Below, piece by piece: positions 46,206-55,735 of a stretch of 64,000 nt of DNA. The position numbers and the translations under genes were made by a program. The notes beneath the pieces are model-generated. The model saw nothing but the letters and a program-made list of their open reading frames with translations. It did no database searches and had not been told where the DNA came from. The stretch's first letter is position 1, and each line of letters begins with the position of its first letter. The DNA comes from Azoarcus sp. PA01 (GTDB lineage Bacteria > Pseudomonadota > Gammaproteobacteria > Burkholderiales > Rhodocyclaceae). The stretch is from assembly GCA_001274695.2 (NCBI GenBank), contig LARU01000002.1, positions 1,860,001 through 1,924,000 of the forward strand, read 5' to 3'.

Positions 46206-47351
46206 ATGATCCTCACGCAAGAGCAGGAAATGATCCGCGACTCGCTCCACGCGTTCGCGCAGGAGCGCCTCGCGCCGTTCGCCGCCGAATGGGATCGCAA
46301 CCACACTTTTCCGCGCGAAGCGCTCAAGGAGCTTGCCGAGCTCGGCGCGCTCGGCATGGTCGTGCCCGAGCAGTGGGGCGGCGCGGGGATGGACTACGTG
46401 AGCCTCGTGCTCGCGCTCGAGGAAATCGCGGCCGGCGACGGCGCGACCTCGACGATCGTCAGCGTGCAGAACTCGCTCGCGTGCGGCATTCCGAACCGCT
46501 ACGGCTCCGACGCGCAGAAGGAAAAGTGGCTGAAGCCGCTCGCGAGCGGCCGGATGCTCGGCTGCTTCTGCCTCACCGAGCCGCACGTCGGCTCGGACGC
46601 TTCGGCGCTGAAGACCACCGCCGTGCGAGTGAACGACAATGACGGAGACGGCTGGGTCATCAACGGCGTCAAGCAGTTCATCACCACCGGCCGCGAGGCG
46701 GACGTCGCGATCGTGTTCGCGGTGACCGACAAGTCGGCCGGCAAGAAAGGCATTTCGTGCTTCCTCGTGCCGACTGCCACCCCGGGCTACAGCGTCGCGC
46801 GCATCGAGGAGAAGATGGGGCAGAAAGCGTCCGACACCGCGCAGATCCTGTTCGAGAACTGCCGCGTGCCGGCGGATGCGCTGCTCGGTGCCGAAGGCGA
46901 GGGCTACCGGATCGCGCTGTCGAACCTCGAAGCGGGGCGCATCGGCATCGCCGCGCAGTGCCTCGGCATGGCGCGCGCGGCGCTCGACGCAGCGGTGAAA
47001 TACGCGCACGAGCGCGAGACGTTCGGCAAGCCGATTTTCGAGCATCAGGCGGTGAACTTCCGCCTCGCCGACATGGCGACGCAACTGGAAGCCGCGAGGC
47101 AGCTCGTGTGGCACGCGGCCAGCCTCAAGGATGCCGGCCGGCCGTGCCTCAAGGAAGCGTCGATGGCGAAGCTTTTCGCGTCCGAGATGGCCGAGAAAGT
47201 GTGTTCGGATGCGATCCAGGTCCATGGTGGCTACGGCTACGTGACCGACTTCCCGGTCGAGCGCATTTATCGCGACGTGCGCGTATGCCAGATTTACGAA
47301 GGCGCAAGCGACATTCAGCGCCTCGTGATCGGGCGCGCGCTGGAGGCGTGA
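46206..47351 (+). CDS. Acyl-CoA dehydrogenase
   Basis: The protein has 381 residues. FAD-binding motifs are [18 protein letters not shown] and '[18 protein letters not shown]'; the catalytic glutamate is in [18 protein letters not shown], the position used by short-chain and butyryl-CoA enzymes. It oxidises acyl-CoA to enoyl-CoA and passes electrons to ETF. Its ATG follows the thiolase stop immediately, so translation is coupled. Chain length is not certain. It belongs with the hydratase downstream (50 bp gap). Confidence 0.93.
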   Translation: MILTQEQEMIRDSLHAFAQERLAPFAAEWDRNHTFPREALKELAELGALGMVVPEQWGGAGMDYVSLVLALEEIAAGDGATSTIVSVQNSLACGIPNRYGSDAQKEKWLKPLASGRMLGCFCLTEPHVGSDASALKTTAVRVNDNDGDGWVINGVKQFITTGREADVAIVFAVTDKSAGKKGISCFLVPTATPGYSVARIEEKMGQKASDTAQILFENCRVPADALLGAEGEGYRIALSNLEAGRIGIAAQCLGMARAALDAAVKYAHERETFGKPIFEHQAVNFRLADMATQLEAARQLVWHAASLKDAGRPCLKEASMAKLFASEMAEKVCSDAIQVHGGYGYVTDFPVERIYRDVRVCQIYEGASDIQRLVIGRALEA

Positions 47352-47401
47352 TCGACGGGCGCGGGCGCAGGGATCCGTCGCGTCACCAAACGGAGACAGG
47401 A

Positions 47402-48193
47402 ATGCACTACGACACTCTCGAAATCGGCATCCAGGACGGCGTCGCGACCATATGGATGAACCGTCCCGACGTGCATAACGCGTTCAATGCGCAGCTGATC
47501 GCGGACCTGACCGCGTCGTGCCGCGAACTCGACGCCGACGACACGGTGCGCGTCGTCGTGCTCGCCGGACGCGGCAAGAGTTTCTCCGCGGGCGCGGACC
47601 TGAACTGGATGAAGGCGGCCGCCGCAGCCAGCGTCGAGGACAACCTCGACGACGCTCGCCGGCTCGCCGCCATGTTGCGCACGATCGCCGAAATGGGCAA
47701 GCCGACGATCGCGCGCGTGCAGGGTGCGGCGCTCGGCGGAGGCATGGGGCTCGCAGCGGCGTGCGACATCTGCGTCGCCGCCGAACCGGCAGTGTTCGCG
47801 ACTTCCGAAGTCAAGTTCGGCATCATCCCGGCGGCGATCAGCCCTTACGTGATCCGGGCGATCGGCGAGCGCCAGGCGTATCGCTACTTCCAGACCGCGG
47901 AGCGGATCACCGCCGCGCGCGCCGCGGAGATCGGCCTCGCGCACGAAGTCGTCGCGGCCGCAGCGCTCGACGCGAAAGTCGCGGAGATCGTCGCGGCGCT
48001 GCTGCAGGGTGGGCCGAAAGCGCAGGCCGCGGCAAAGGATCTGATCCGCAACGTCGCGAACCGGCCGGTCGGCGACGCAGTCGTCGAAGACACTGCGCGC
48101 CGCATCTCCAGGCTGCGCGCGACGCCGGAAGCGCAGGAAGGTCTCGACGCTTTCCTGTCGAAGCGCCCGGCCGCCTGGGTGGCGCAGGGCTGA
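47402..48193 (+). CDS. Enoyl-CoA hydratase/isomerase, methylglutaconyl-CoA hydratase-like
   Basis: The protein has 263 residues of the crotonase family. The oxyanion-hole segments are SFSAGADLNWMKAAA and 'GAALGGGMGLAAACDICVAA'. The SAGADLNWMK wording is typical of the LiuC branch that hydrates 3-methylglutaconyl-CoA in leucine breakdown, though general enoyl-CoA hydratases share much of it. The LiuR-like regulator nearby agrees with that reading, but the other liu genes (carboxylase, lyase) are not in the window. CGGAGA precedes the ATG. It ends the operon. Confidence 0.85.
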   Translation: MHYDTLEIGIQDGVATIWMNRPDVHNAFNAQLIADLTASCRELDADDTVRVVVLAGRGKSFSAGADLNWMKAAAAASVEDNLDDARRLAAMLRTIAEMGKPTIARVQGAALGGGMGLAAACDICVAAEPAVFATSEVKFGIIPAAISPYVIRAIGERQAYRYFQTAERITAARAAEIGLAHEVVAAAALDAKVAEIVAALLQGGPKAQAAAKDLIRNVANRPVGDAVVEDTARRISRLRATPEAQEGLDAFLSKRPAAWVAQG

Positions 48194-48215
48194 ACACTGC
48201 CGCGCCGAGCGCGAG

Positions 48216-48881
48216 ATGGATGACTTGGCCGGCTGGAGCACCGCGCTGCAGGGGCTGACGCCGCTGCTCGACTGGCGTGACGTTCCGCTCGATCTGGCGT
48301 CGCTCGCCGCGCTCGCTGCCGGCCTCGGCTGGGCGAGCGGGCTGCGGCTCTACGCGCTCGTCTTCGCGCTCGGCGCGCTCGAGCGCTTCGGCGGCGTGCA
48401 GTTGCCCGGCGGCCTCGAAGTGCTCGCGCACCCGGTCGTGCTCGGGCTGTCCGGTTTCATGCTCGTCACGGAGTTCTTCGCCGACAAGCTGCCGTGGCTC
48501 GACTCGGCGTGGGATGCGGTGCATACCTTCATCCGCATTCCCGCCGGCGCAGCGCTCGCCGCGGCAGTGATGGGCGACCAGAGCGGCGCGATGCAGGTCG
48601 CGGCAGGGCTCGCCGGCGGCACCCTCGCTGCCGGCACGCATTTCGCGAAGGCGGGCGCGCGAGCGGCGATCAACACGTCGCCCGAGCCGCTCAGCAACGT
48701 CACGACTTCGCTCGGCGAGGACGCGATGTTCGCCGGCGGGCTGTGGATGCTGCTGCAGCATCCTTTGTGGTTCCTCGTCGCGCTCGTCGTGTTCGTCCTG
48801 CTCGCCGGCGTGCTGATCGTGCTGCTGTGGCGCTTCATCGGCAAGCTGTTCCGGCCGCGCCCGCGACCGGGGGTTCCGTAA
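48216..48881 (+). CDS. DUF4126 membrane protein
   Basis: The protein has 221 residues with about five hydrophobic segments. Family features are GWASGLRLYALVFALG near residue 40, 'TEFFADKLPWLDSAWDAVHT' and 'AGGTLAAGTHFAKAGARAAI' followed by NTSPEP. The family is widespread and uncharacterised. The start is 22 bp after the hydratase stop, and no strong ribosome site is seen. The C-terminus ends in a basic tail after a final membrane helix. Nothing in the surroundings explains its role. Confidence 0.82.
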   Translation: MDDLAGWSTALQGLTPLLDWRDVPLDLASLAALAAGLGWASGLRLYALVFALGALERFGGVQLPGGLEVLAHPVVLGLSGFMLVTEFFADKLPWLDSAWDAVHTFIRIPAGAALAAAVMGDQSGAMQVAAGLAGGTLAAGTHFAKAGARAAINTSPEPLSNVTTSLGEDAMFAGGLWMLLQHPLWFLVALVVFVLLAGVLIVLLWRFIGKLFRPRPRPGVP

Positions 48882-48995
48882 GTGCGACCACAGGGCGACT
48901 GACGCGAACCGAACCGGCCCGCAGCGGACCAAAGGCAACAACACCGCAACAAACGACACCCACACGACAACGACTCGCCCGACTCCGACGACACG

Positions 48996-49202
48996 ATGAA
49001 TATCGCTTCCCCCTGCATCAACATCTGCCGCATGAATGCGGCCACTGGCCTGTGCGAAGGCTGCTTCCGCTCGCTCGACGAGATCGCCGGCTGGAGCCGC
49101 CAGGCCGACGCGGAGAAACGCCGCATTCTCGACGCGATCGACCGGCGCCGCGCGCAGGCCCTCGCCGCGGCGAGCGCAGCGCGCGCGGAGGCGGCCCGAT
49201 GA
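48996..49202 (+). CDS. DUF1289 four-cysteine small protein (first of a pair)
   Basis: The protein has 68 residues. Its cysteines are spaced C7-X3-C11-X8-C20-X2-C23 (SPCINIC, GLCEGCFRS), followed by LDEIAGWSRQADAEKRRIL, as in the DUF1289 family of small presumed metal- or Fe-S-binding proteins. The remainder is an alanine/arginine-rich helix. The upstream 114 bp are unusually rich in A and C with no ribosome site in front of the ATG. It overlaps the next gene by 4 bp. Confidence 0.8.
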   Translation: MNIASPCINICRMNAATGLCEGCFRSLDEIAGWSRQADAEKRRILDAIDRRRAQALAAASAARAEAAR

Positions 49203-49381
49203 GCGATGCATTGTGCGTCGGCGTGTGCATGATCGACTGGGATAGCGGCGTGTGTCTCGGTTGCGGTCGCACGCCCGAGGAGATCGACGGCGTGCCGGTC
49301 GCGCCCGCCCCCGCGCAGACGCCGGCGAAAGTGCCGCTGCCGGCAAACGTCGCGGCACAGGTCGGCGAAGGGTCGCAATGA
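49199..49381 (+). CDS. DUF1289-like four-cysteine small protein (second of a pair)
   Basis: The protein has 60 residues with the same spacing, C6-X3-C10-X8-C19-X2-C22 (ALCVGVCMIDW, VCLGCGRTPEEIDG), then a proline/alanine-rich tail. It begins at an ATG overlapping the previous stop (ATGA) and its own stop overlaps the start of the MBL gene. Three genes in a row are therefore translationally coupled. It is a divergent tandem copy of its neighbour. Confidence 0.75.
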   Translation: MSDALCVGVCMIDWDSGVCLGCGRTPEEIDGVPVAPAPAQTPAKVPLPANVAAQVGEGSQ

Positions 49382-50298
49382 GCACGGCGCCGCAGCTTCC
49401 GGCGACGATCGCCGTGCTCGAGCGCGGCTGGCTTTCGTCGAACAACGTCGTGCTGTTCGACGGCGACGAAGCGACGCTGGTCGACAGTGGCTACGTCAGC
49501 CATGCCGCGCAGACGGTCGCGCTGCTGCACCGCACGCTCGACGGCCGGCGCCTCGCTCGGCTGATCAACACGCACTCGCATTCCGACCACATCGGCGGCA
49601 ACGCCGCGGTGCAGCGGGCGTTCGGCTGCGCGATCACGGTGCCTGCCGGGATGGCGGGCGCCGTGGCCGAGTGGGACGAGGCAGCGCTGCTGCTCAGCAC
49701 GGCCGAGCAGGCCGGCGAGCGTTTCCAGGCCGACGAGGTGCTGCGCGCAGGCGAGAGCGTCGCGATGGGGGGGCTGACCTGGCAGGCGCTCGAAGCGCCG
49801 GGGCACGACATGGACGCCCTGGTGTTCCACAACGCCGACCGCCGCATCCTGATTTCCGGCGACGCGCTGTGGCGCGACGGCTTCGGCATCCTGTTCGCGG
49901 ACGTGCTCGGCACCGGCGACGGCATCGGCGCGGCGCGGCGCACGTTGGAGGCGATCGCGCGCCTGCCGGTCGATGTCGTCATTCCGGGGCATGGCGCACC
50001 GTTCGTCGAGTTCGACGATGCACTGGCGCGGGCGTTTGCCCGCCTGAAGGCGTTCGAGGACGACGGCGCGCGCATCGCGCGCAACGCGATCCGTGCGTGC
50101 ATGACGTTCTCGCTGCTCGATCTGGGCTCGATCGCGCTCGATGAATTGCCCGAACATCTCGCGCGCGTGCCACTCTACCGCGAAGCCAACGCGCGTTTCC
50201 TCGGCCAGGCGCCGGAGGCGCTCGCCGACTGGCTCGTCGCGGAACTGTCGCGCGCCGGGGTCGCGCGCTGTGAAGCAGGGCGGCTGGTCGCGGCCTGA
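49378..50298 (+). CDS. MBL-fold metallo-hydrolase
   Basis: The protein has 306 residues. The zinc site is THSHSDHIGG near residue 61, with APGHDMDALVFHN, SGDALWRDGFG and IPGHGAPFVEF supplying the other ligands. A C-terminal helical extension follows, ending in GRLVAA. It resembles hydrolases of unknown substrate that are close to persulfide dioxygenase and glyoxalase II families. It starts at an ATG overlapping the preceding DUF1289 gene, which hints at a common pathway. The next gene is rapZ, after 87 bp. Confidence 0.85.
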   Translation: MSTAPQLPATIAVLERGWLSSNNVVLFDGDEATLVDSGYVSHAAQTVALLHRTLDGRRLARLINTHSHSDHIGGNAAVQRAFGCAITVPAGMAGAVAEWDEAALLLSTAEQAGERFQADEVLRAGESVAMGGLTWQALEAPGHDMDALVFHNADRRILISGDALWRDGFGILFADVLGTGDGIGAARRTLEAIARLPVDVVIPGHGAPFVEFDDALARAFARLKAFEDDGARIARNAIRACMTFSLLDLGSIALDELPEHLARVPLYREANARFLGQAPEALADWLVAELSRAGVARCEAGRLVAA

Positions 50299-50385
50299 AT
50301 GCTGTTTGCATTGGCGCGAGTGTTCGCCGCTGGCCTGCCTCTACGACTTTTGCCATAATCCCCGCGATAGGGGGAGTGTCCGGTC

Positions 50386-51264
50386 ATGCAGATCGTGCTG
50401 ATTAGCGGGTTGTCGGGTTCCGGCAAGAGCATCGCGCTGAAAGTGCTCGAAGACGTCGGTTATTACGCGGTCGATAACCTGCCCGCGACGCTGCTGCCCG
50501 AACTGGTGACCGAACTGCACGGCGCCGGCCACGAGCGTGTCGCGATCGCCGTCGACGTGCGCTCGGGCGCAAGCCTTTTGGCGCTGCCGCAGCAGGTCGA
50601 ATACCTGCGCGGCATCGCCTCGGATCTGCGCGTGATCTTTCTCGATGCGCGCGACGACACGCTGATCGCGCGTTTTTCGGAAACCCGTCGCCGCCATCCG
50701 CTCGCCAGCGAAGGCGTGTCGCTCGCCGAAGCGATCCAGAACGAGCGCGACGCGCTCGCGAGCATCGCCGAACTCGGCCACCGCATCGACACCAGCGAAC
50801 TGCAGGCGAACACGCTGCGCGCCTGGATCAAGGACTTTCTTGCGATCGAGGCGACCGAAGGGCTGACGCTGATGTTCCAGTCGTTCGGTTTCAAGTACGG
50901 CATTCCGCTCGACGCGGACCTCGTCTTCGACGTGCGCTGCCTGCCGAACCCGCATTACGATCTGCGCCTGCGCCCGTTCACCGGCAAGGACCAGCCGGTC
51001 ATCGAGTTTCTCGACAGCTTCCCCGAAGTCGCGCGCATGTGCGAGGACATCCGCCGCTTCGTCGCGACCTGGCTGCCCAGCTACGCGCGCGACAATCGCA
51101 GCTACCTCACCGTCGCGATCGGCTGCACCGGCGGGCAGCACCGCTCAGTGTATATCGCCGAATGGCTCGGCCGCCAGTTCAGCGACACGCTGCGCGTGCT
51201 CGTGCGCCACCGTTCCGCGGCGCGCCGTATCGTCGACCACGGCGCCGACATGGCAGGCAAGTGA
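50386..51264 (+). CDS. rapZ: RNase adapter protein RapZ
   Basis: The protein has 292 residues. The Walker A motif is GLSGSGKS at 8-15; '[19 protein letters not shown]' and [20 protein letters not shown] are typical of the N-terminal half. The C-terminal half contains the RNA/metabolite-binding region [19 protein letters not shown] and VRHRSAARR. In E. coli it guides RNase E to the small RNA GlmZ and senses glucosamine-6-phosphate. GGGGAG lies before the ATG. The usual hpr/ptsN neighbours are not in view. Its stop overlaps the next gene's GTG. Confidence 0.94.
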   Translation: MQIVLISGLSGSGKSIALKVLEDVGYYAVDNLPATLLPELVTELHGAGHERVAIAVDVRSGASLLALPQQVEYLRGIASDLRVIFLDARDDTLIARFSETRRRHPLASEGVSLAEAIQNERDALASIAELGHRIDTSELQANTLRAWIKDFLAIEATEGLTLMFQSFGFKYGIPLDADLVFDVRCLPNPHYDLRLRPFTGKDQPVIEFLDSFPEVARMCEDIRRFVATWLPSYARDNRSYLTVAIGCTGGQHRSVYIAEWLGRQFSDTLRVLVRHRSAARRIVDHGADMAGK

Positions 51265-51650
51265 ATCCGCGCCTCGCGGACTGGCTGGCGCTGCTGCGGC
51301 CGGGCGATTTCGCGACGCTCGCGGGCGCGCTCGCGGTATGCGTCGTGTCGGCGCTGCTGCTGTGGCGCGGCGGCGCCCCGGACAAGGCGATCGTGCGCGC
51401 CGGCGGCGCAGTGTTCGCCGAACTGAGCCTCGCGCAGCCGCAGCGCGTCGACGTCCCCGGGCCGCTCGGGATCACGCGCATCGAAGTCCAGCCCGGCCGC
51501 GCGCGCGTCCTCTCCGATCCCGGGCCGCGCCAGTATTGCGTTCGCCAGGGCTGGCTGAGCCGCGCCGGCGCGGTCGCGATCTGCGCGCCGAACGAAGTCA
51601 GCCTGAGCCTTTCCGGCGGCGCAACGGACTATGACACGCTCAACTATTGA
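51261..51650 (+). CDS. NusG domain II (NusG_II) protein
   Basis: The protein has 129 residues and begins at a GTG that overlaps the rapZ stop (GTGA). It has one membrane helix ([18 protein letters not shown]), then a small beta domain of the NusG_II type: [33 protein letters not shown], ending '[12 protein letters not shown]'. Such proteins are usually encoded beside Gx transporters, as here, and near Rnf or flavin-transfer genes. Function is unknown. It overlaps the following gene by 20 bp. Confidence 0.82.
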   Translation: MNPRLADWLALLRPGDFATLAGALAVCVVSALLLWRGGAPDKAIVRAGGAVFAELSLAQPQRVDVPGPLGITRIEVQPGRARVLSDPGPRQYCVRQGWLSRAGAVAICAPNEVSLSLSGGATDYDTLNY

Positions 51651-52173
51651 GATTCATCCGAGCGCGGACGACCGGCGCATCGCGCGGCTGGCGACCGCGG
51701 CGATCGTGCTGACGGTGGCCGAAGCGGCGATTCCGCTGCCGCTGCCCGGAGTCAAGCCGGGGCTCGGGAACATCGTGATCCTGATCGTGCTGCTGCGCTG
51801 GGGCTGGCGCGATGCGGTATGGGTCGGGCTGCTGCGCGTGTTCGCGAGCAGCCTGCTGCTCGGGCAGCTGTTCGCGCCGGGATTTTTCCTCAGCCTCGCC
51901 GGCTCGCTGACGAGCCTCGCGACGCTGGGCGTCGCGAAGCACCTGCCGCGGCCCTGGTTCGGCGCGGTGAGCCTCAGCGTGTTCGCCGCGTTCGCGCACA
52001 TCGGCGGGCAGCTCGTGCTCGCGCGCGCGTGGCTGGTGCCGCACGACGGCGTGTTCTATCTCGTACCGGTGTTTGCCGCGGCGGCGACGCTGTTCGGCGT
52101 CATCAACGGATTGGTCGCGGCGCGCCTGCTGCGGGACCGCATTGCCGTAGCGGCATGCGCAAGCAAGCGGTAG
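51631..52173 (+). CDS. Gx transporter family membrane protein
   Basis: The protein has 180 residues with about five membrane helices. The family pattern is [40 protein letters not shown] and '[18 protein letters not shown]'. It is related to component I of heptaprenyl-diphosphate synthase and to ECF-type substrate-specificity proteins. The usual genomic partner, a NusG_II protein, overlaps it by 20 bp. The substrate is not known. Confidence 0.85.
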   Translation: MTRSTIEIHPSADDRRIARLATAAIVLTVAEAAIPLPLPGVKPGLGNIVILIVLLRWGWRDAVWVGLLRVFASSLLLGQLFAPGFFLSLAGSLTSLATLGVAKHLPRPWFGAVSLSVFAAFAHIGGQLVLARAWLVPHDGVFYLVPVFAAAATLFGVINGLVAARLLRDRIAVAACASKR

Positions 52174-52313
52174 GGGAGAGGGGCTGGCAGCAATTTTGCT
52201 CGCTCGGGAAAACACCGGGACGCGCCAGATTTTGTTGTGCCGCTCAGGAGGCGAAACAGCCAGACCGTTTCCCCGGGCAGTTTCCGGGCGGATTTCCATC
52301 GAGAGGAGGCATC

Positions 52314-53297
52314 ATGTTCAAGGCGGTACTGATCGAGAAGGACGACGCCGGCTACCGGGCGACGCTGACTGACGTCGATGACGCGCGGCTGCCCGATGGC
52401 GACGTCACGGTGCGGGTCGCGTATTCGACGCTGAACTACAAGGATGCGCTCGCGATCACCGGCAAGGGGCCGGTCGTGCGGCAGTTCCCGATGGTTCCCG
52501 GCATCGACCTCGCCGGCACTGTCGAGCACAGCTCGCACCCGGAGTACCGGGCCGGTGATCTGGTCGTGCTCAACGGCTGGGGCGTCGGCGAAGGACACTG
52601 GGGCGGGCTCGCGGAGAAGGCGCGGCTTGCCGGCGACTGGCTGGTGCCGCTGCCGGCGGCGTTCTCGCCGAAGCAGGCGATGGCGATCGGCACCGCCGGC
52701 TATACCGCGATGCTGTGCGTGATGGCGCTCGAACGGCACGGCGTGACGCCCGAAAACGGTGAAGTGCTCGTCACCGGCGCGAACGGCGGCGTCGGCAGCA
52801 TCGCAGTGTCGCTGCTCGCAAAACTTGGTTACCGCGTCGTCGCCTCGACCGGCCGGCCGAACGAAGTCGAGTACCTGAAGGGGCTCGGCGCGGCGGAAAT
52901 CATCGACCGGGTCCAGTTCTCGATGCCCGGCAAGCCGCTGGCGAAGGAGCGCTGGGCCGGCGCCGTCGACACGGTCGGCAGCCACACGCTCGCGAACGTC
53001 TGCGCGAGCATGAAGTACCGCGGTGTCGTCGCCGCGTGCGGCCTCGCGCAGGGCATGGACTTTCCGGCGACGGTCGCGCCGTTCATCCTGCGCGGCGTCA
53101 CGCTCGCCGGTGTCGACAGCGTCTATTGTCCGCGGCCGGAACGCCTCGAAGCGTGGCAGCGGCTCGCGCGCGATCTCGATCCGGCCCATCTCGACCTGAT
53201 CTCGCACGAAGTCGGCCTTGCCGACGTGATCCGCCTCTCCGGCGAGTTGCTTGCCGGAGAGGTGCGCGGGCGGCTGATCGTCGACGTCAACCGTTGA
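52314..53297 (+). CDS. acuI: Acrylyl-CoA reductase / YhdH-type quinone oxidoreductase
   Basis: The protein has 327 residues of the medium-chain dehydrogenase family without zinc ligands. It begins '[18 protein letters not shown]', and contains '[18 protein letters not shown]', '[16 protein letters not shown]' and the NADPH-binding [19 protein letters not shown]. These are AcuI/YhdH features; AcuI reduces acrylyl-CoA to propionyl-CoA with NADPH and detoxifies it. GAGGAGG precedes the ATG. It stands alone between the Gx gene and the convergent ruvC. Confidence 0.88.
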   Translation: MFKAVLIEKDDAGYRATLTDVDDARLPDGDVTVRVAYSTLNYKDALAITGKGPVVRQFPMVPGIDLAGTVEHSSHPEYRAGDLVVLNGWGVGEGHWGGLAEKARLAGDWLVPLPAAFSPKQAMAIGTAGYTAMLCVMALERHGVTPENGEVLVTGANGGVGSIAVSLLAKLGYRVVASTGRPNEVEYLKGLGAAEIIDRVQFSMPGKPLAKERWAGAVDTVGSHTLANVCASMKYRGVVAACGLAQGMDFPATVAPFILRGVTLAGVDSVYCPRPERLEAWQRLARDLDPAHLDLISHEVGLADVIRLSGELLAGEVRGRLIVDVNR

Positions 53298-53316
53298 GCT
53301 TGCCGCCCCCCTGGCG

Positions 53317-53874
53317 TCAGCCCAGCTCCGGCGCGACGAGGATGCGCCCGGCGCGGCGCCTCCCGGCGAATGCGCCCGGCGTGCCTTGGCCACCGTGCGC
53401 GTGGCAGATCGCGCACGCGAGCGCGTCAGCCGCGTCCGCGCTCGGGCAGCCGTCGAGCGCGAGCAGCCGCTGCACCATGTGCTGGACCTGCTCCTTCGTG
53501 GCCTTGCCGTAGCCGACGACCGCCTGCTTGACCTGCAGCGCGGTGTATTCATGCACCGGCAGGTCGCACGACACGGCGCCGCAGATCACCGCGCCGCGCG
53601 CTTGCCCGAGCAGCAGCGTCGATTGCGGATTGACGTTGACGAACACTTTCTCGACCGCGACCTGGTCGGGCGTGTAGGCCGCGACGACTTCGCGCACGCC
53701 ATCGAGCAGCGTCTTCAGCCGTCCGGGCAGTTCGCCGTCGCGGGTCCGGATGCAGCCGCTCGCGACGTAGCGCAGCTGGTTGCCGAGCTTGTCGATGACG
53801 CCGAAGCCGGTGATGCGCAGCCCCGGATCGAGTCCGAGAATGCGCGTGGCAACGACGGTGGAAGCGCTTTTCAT
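53317..53874 (-). CDS. ruvC: Holliday-junction resolvase RuvC
   Basis: The protein has 185 residues. Catalytic acids are D16 in [15 protein letters not shown], the glutamate in [12 protein letters not shown] and the aspartates in [15 protein letters not shown]. It cuts Holliday junctions symmetrically together with RuvAB. The ATG of [14 protein letters not shown] is chosen for family length. ruvA and ruvB are not within the window: on the far side lies the convergent acuI. The C-terminal 20 residues form a basic alanine-rich tail. Confidence 0.95.
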   Translation of the reverse strand: MKSASTVVATRILGLDPGLRITGFGVIDKLGNQLRYVASGCIRTRDGELPGRLKTLLDGVREVVAAYTPDQVAVEKVFVNVNPQSTLLLGQARGAVICGAVSCDLPVHEYTALQVKQAVVGYGKATKEQVQHMVQRLLALDGCPSADAADALACAICHAHGGQGTPGAFAGRRRAGRILVAPELG

Positions 53875-54020
53875 GCCGCGCATTCTACGGGCCCTCGGGC
53901 AGCGGCGGGCGAATCGCGGCGGCACGACGTGGCATTCGTCGTACCGGCAGCGCGGTGCGCGCGAACGGTCAAGAACTCGCCGGTCGGGCGGCGGTCATGC
54001 ACGATGAGGAACGAGCGACG

Positions 54021-54197
54021 ATGACTCCGCAACCGGATCGGGTATATGTGGTCGAGCTGTGCAGCGGCGAGCTGCGGCACTGGCGTTTTCTCGGGGTGGA
54101 CCGTCGCGAATCGGCGTGGTGGCGCGACGAGGAAACCGGGCGCACGTTCTCCGAAGCGAGCCTGATGTACGTCTGGGAGATCGTTGCGGAGGCGTGA
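54021..54197 (+). CDS. Small tryptophan-rich hypothetical protein
   Basis: The frame encodes 58 residues from an ATG preceded by GAGGAACGAG at suitable spacing. The sequence is acidic and has four tryptophans (HWRFLGV, SAWWRDEETG, YVWEIVAEA). I do not recognise the family. It lies between the divergently read ruvC and the convergent sigma-54 regulator. Codon composition resembles neighbouring genes. A longer in-frame start at 53955 is less likely. Confidence 0.5.
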   Translation: MTPQPDRVYVVELCSGELRHWRFLGVDRRESAWWRDEETGRTFSEASLMYVWEIVAEA

Positions 54198-54297
54198 ACC
54201 GGTCCGAAGCGCCGCACGCGCTTTTTCAGATTCGCCCGGCCTGCCGCCCGGCGTCCGGTGTCCTTCATGAGCCCGCACGCGGCGCGGTGGCCGCCGC

Positions 54298-55644
54298 TCA
54301 GCTCCGGTTGAGCCGCTTCCACAAGGTCGTGCGCGACATTCCCAGGCGGCGTGCGGCTTCGGCGCGGTTGCCGCCGCACTGCTCGAGCATGCGCTGGATC
54401 TGCGCCTGCTCTTCGTCCGGCGTCACGTGCGTCGCGTAGTAGCGCGTCAGCGGCAGTGGCAGCAGCACTTCGTGGGTCGCCTCGACGGGCGCGACGACTT
54501 CGGGCAGCAGGTGCTGCGGCAGGATCGTCGCGCCGTCTGAATTGACCACTGCGTATTCGAGCGCGTTGAACAGCTGTCGCACGTTGCCTGGCCAGTGGTA
54601 GGACTCCATCGCGACGATCGCTTCCGGCGACAGCCGCAGGTCGGTGCGGCGGTAGCGTTCGCCGAGCTCGCCGAGCAGGCGGCTCGCGAGCAGCGCGATG
54701 TCCTCGCGCCGCTCGCGCAGCGCCGGCACGTGCAGCGGCAGCACGTGCAGGCGGTAATACAGATCCTCGCGGAACTCGCCGCGGCCGACCATCGCCGCGA
54801 GGTCGCGGTGGGTCGCGGCGACGACACGCACATCGACTTTGCGCGGGTGGTTCTCGCCGACGCGCACGATCTCGCGCTCCTGCAGCACGCGCAGCAACCG
54901 CGTCTGCGTCGCCGCGGAGATCTCGCCGATCTCGTCGAGCAGCAGCGTGCCGCCGTTGGCCGCTTCGAAGCGGCCCAGGCGAGCTCCGGTTGCGCCGGAA
55001 AACGAGCCTTTGGCGTGGCCGAAAAGTTCCGATTCCTCGAGGTTGTCGGGCAGCGAAGCGCAATGCACCGCGACGTAAGGGCCTTTCGCGCGCGCCGAAT
55101 TGTCGTGCAGCGCGCGTGCTACCAGTTCCTTGCCGACGCCGCTTTCGCCGGTGATCAGCACGTTGGCTTCACTCGCCGCGACGCGCAGCACTTTCTGGTA
55201 GAGGTCCTGCATCGCGCGGCTGCGCCCGGTCAGCCCGCCGAGCTGCCAGCGGTCGCGCACTTCGGCTTCAAGTTCGAGTTCGCGCGAGCGGTCGCGCAGC
55301 ACGATCGCGCAATACAGCCCCGAATCGTTCGGCGGCAGCAGCATCGCCCACATGCGCAGCGGAATGTCGGCGCCGGTCGGCGAGCGCACGACGATGTCCT
55401 GGACCTTGTCGTCCTCGCCTTTCGCCGGGGTCAGCGAACATTCGCCGCGCGCTTCGCAGGCCCGCGCGCACTCGGTGCCGCGGAACAGCGTCGGGCACAG
55501 TTCGTCGACGAGGCGCCGGTTGTCGTGTCCGATCATCCGCGCGGCGGCGCTGTTCATCTCGAGGACGCGGCGCGCCGGGTCGAGAAACAATACGCCTTCT
55601 TCGAGGCTGTCGAGAAATACTCGCAAGGTTGCCAGGCTCGGCAT
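54298..55644 (-). CDS. PAS-domain sigma-54-dependent activator (Fis-type HTH)
   Basis: The protein has 448 residues. A PAS domain (about 5-125) carries an unusual cysteine set C50-X8-C59-X3-C63-X5-C69. The AAA+ domain follows: Walker A GESGVGKE (166-173), the sigma-54 contact loop GSFSGA (213-218; GAFTGA in most relatives), Walker B LLLDEIGE (234-241) and an arginine finger region. The Fis-type HTH is at about 425-445 ([20 protein letters not shown]). It should activate a -24/-12 promoter. One is found in the divergent intergenic region, ahead of the haem-copper operon. The cysteines suggest an Fe-S or metal redox sensor (inference). GGAGG precedes the ATG. Confidence 0.92.
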   Translation of the reverse strand: MPSLATLRVFLDSLEEGVLFLDPARRVLEMNSAAARMIGHDNRRLVDELCPTLFRGTECARACEARGECSLTPAKGEDDKVQDIVVRSPTGADIPLRMWAMLLPPNDSGLYCAIVLRDRSRELELEAEVRDRWQLGGLTGRSRAMQDLYQKVLRVAASEANVLITGESGVGKELVARALHDNSARAKGPYVAVHCASLPDNLEESELFGHAKGSFSGATGARLGRFEAANGGTLLLDEIGEISAATQTRLLRVLQEREIVRVGENHPRKVDVRVVAATHRDLAAMVGRGEFREDLYYRLHVLPLHVPALRERREDIALLASRLLGELGERYRRTDLRLSPEAIVAMESYHWPGNVRQLFNALEYAVVNSDGATILPQHLLPEVVAPVEATHEVLLPLPLTRYYATHVTPDEEQAQIQRMLEQCGGNRAEAARRLGMSRTTLWKRLNRS

Positions 55645-55660
55645 CTGAATCCTCCTTTTT

Positions 55661-55693
55661 GTTCAGACTGAACGTCCAGAGCGAACGTTCAGT
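55661..55693. promoter_or_regulatory. Inverted repeats, probable activator-binding (enhancer) sites
   Basis: GTTCAG-A-CTGAAC (55661-55673) is a perfect palindrome, and ACTGAACGT (55667-55675) pairs with ACGTTCAGT (55685-55693). The half-site TGAACG is therefore repeated in both orientations. The block lies about 110 bp upstream of the start expected from the -24/-12 promoter, and just upstream of the activator gene, so it suits both activation of the operon and autoregulation. Confidence 0.62.
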
Positions 55694-55735
55694 TTCTCCT
55701 CGACGACATTCCAGCAGCTAAGCGCCAGGCGAAAA

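Noticed and set aside
52174..52313. Glycine-riboswitch-like stretch (GCTCAGG...AAACAGCCAGACCG) before acuI
   Set aside because: Only short fragments resemble the consensus; the surrounding stems do not pair and acuI has no glycine link.
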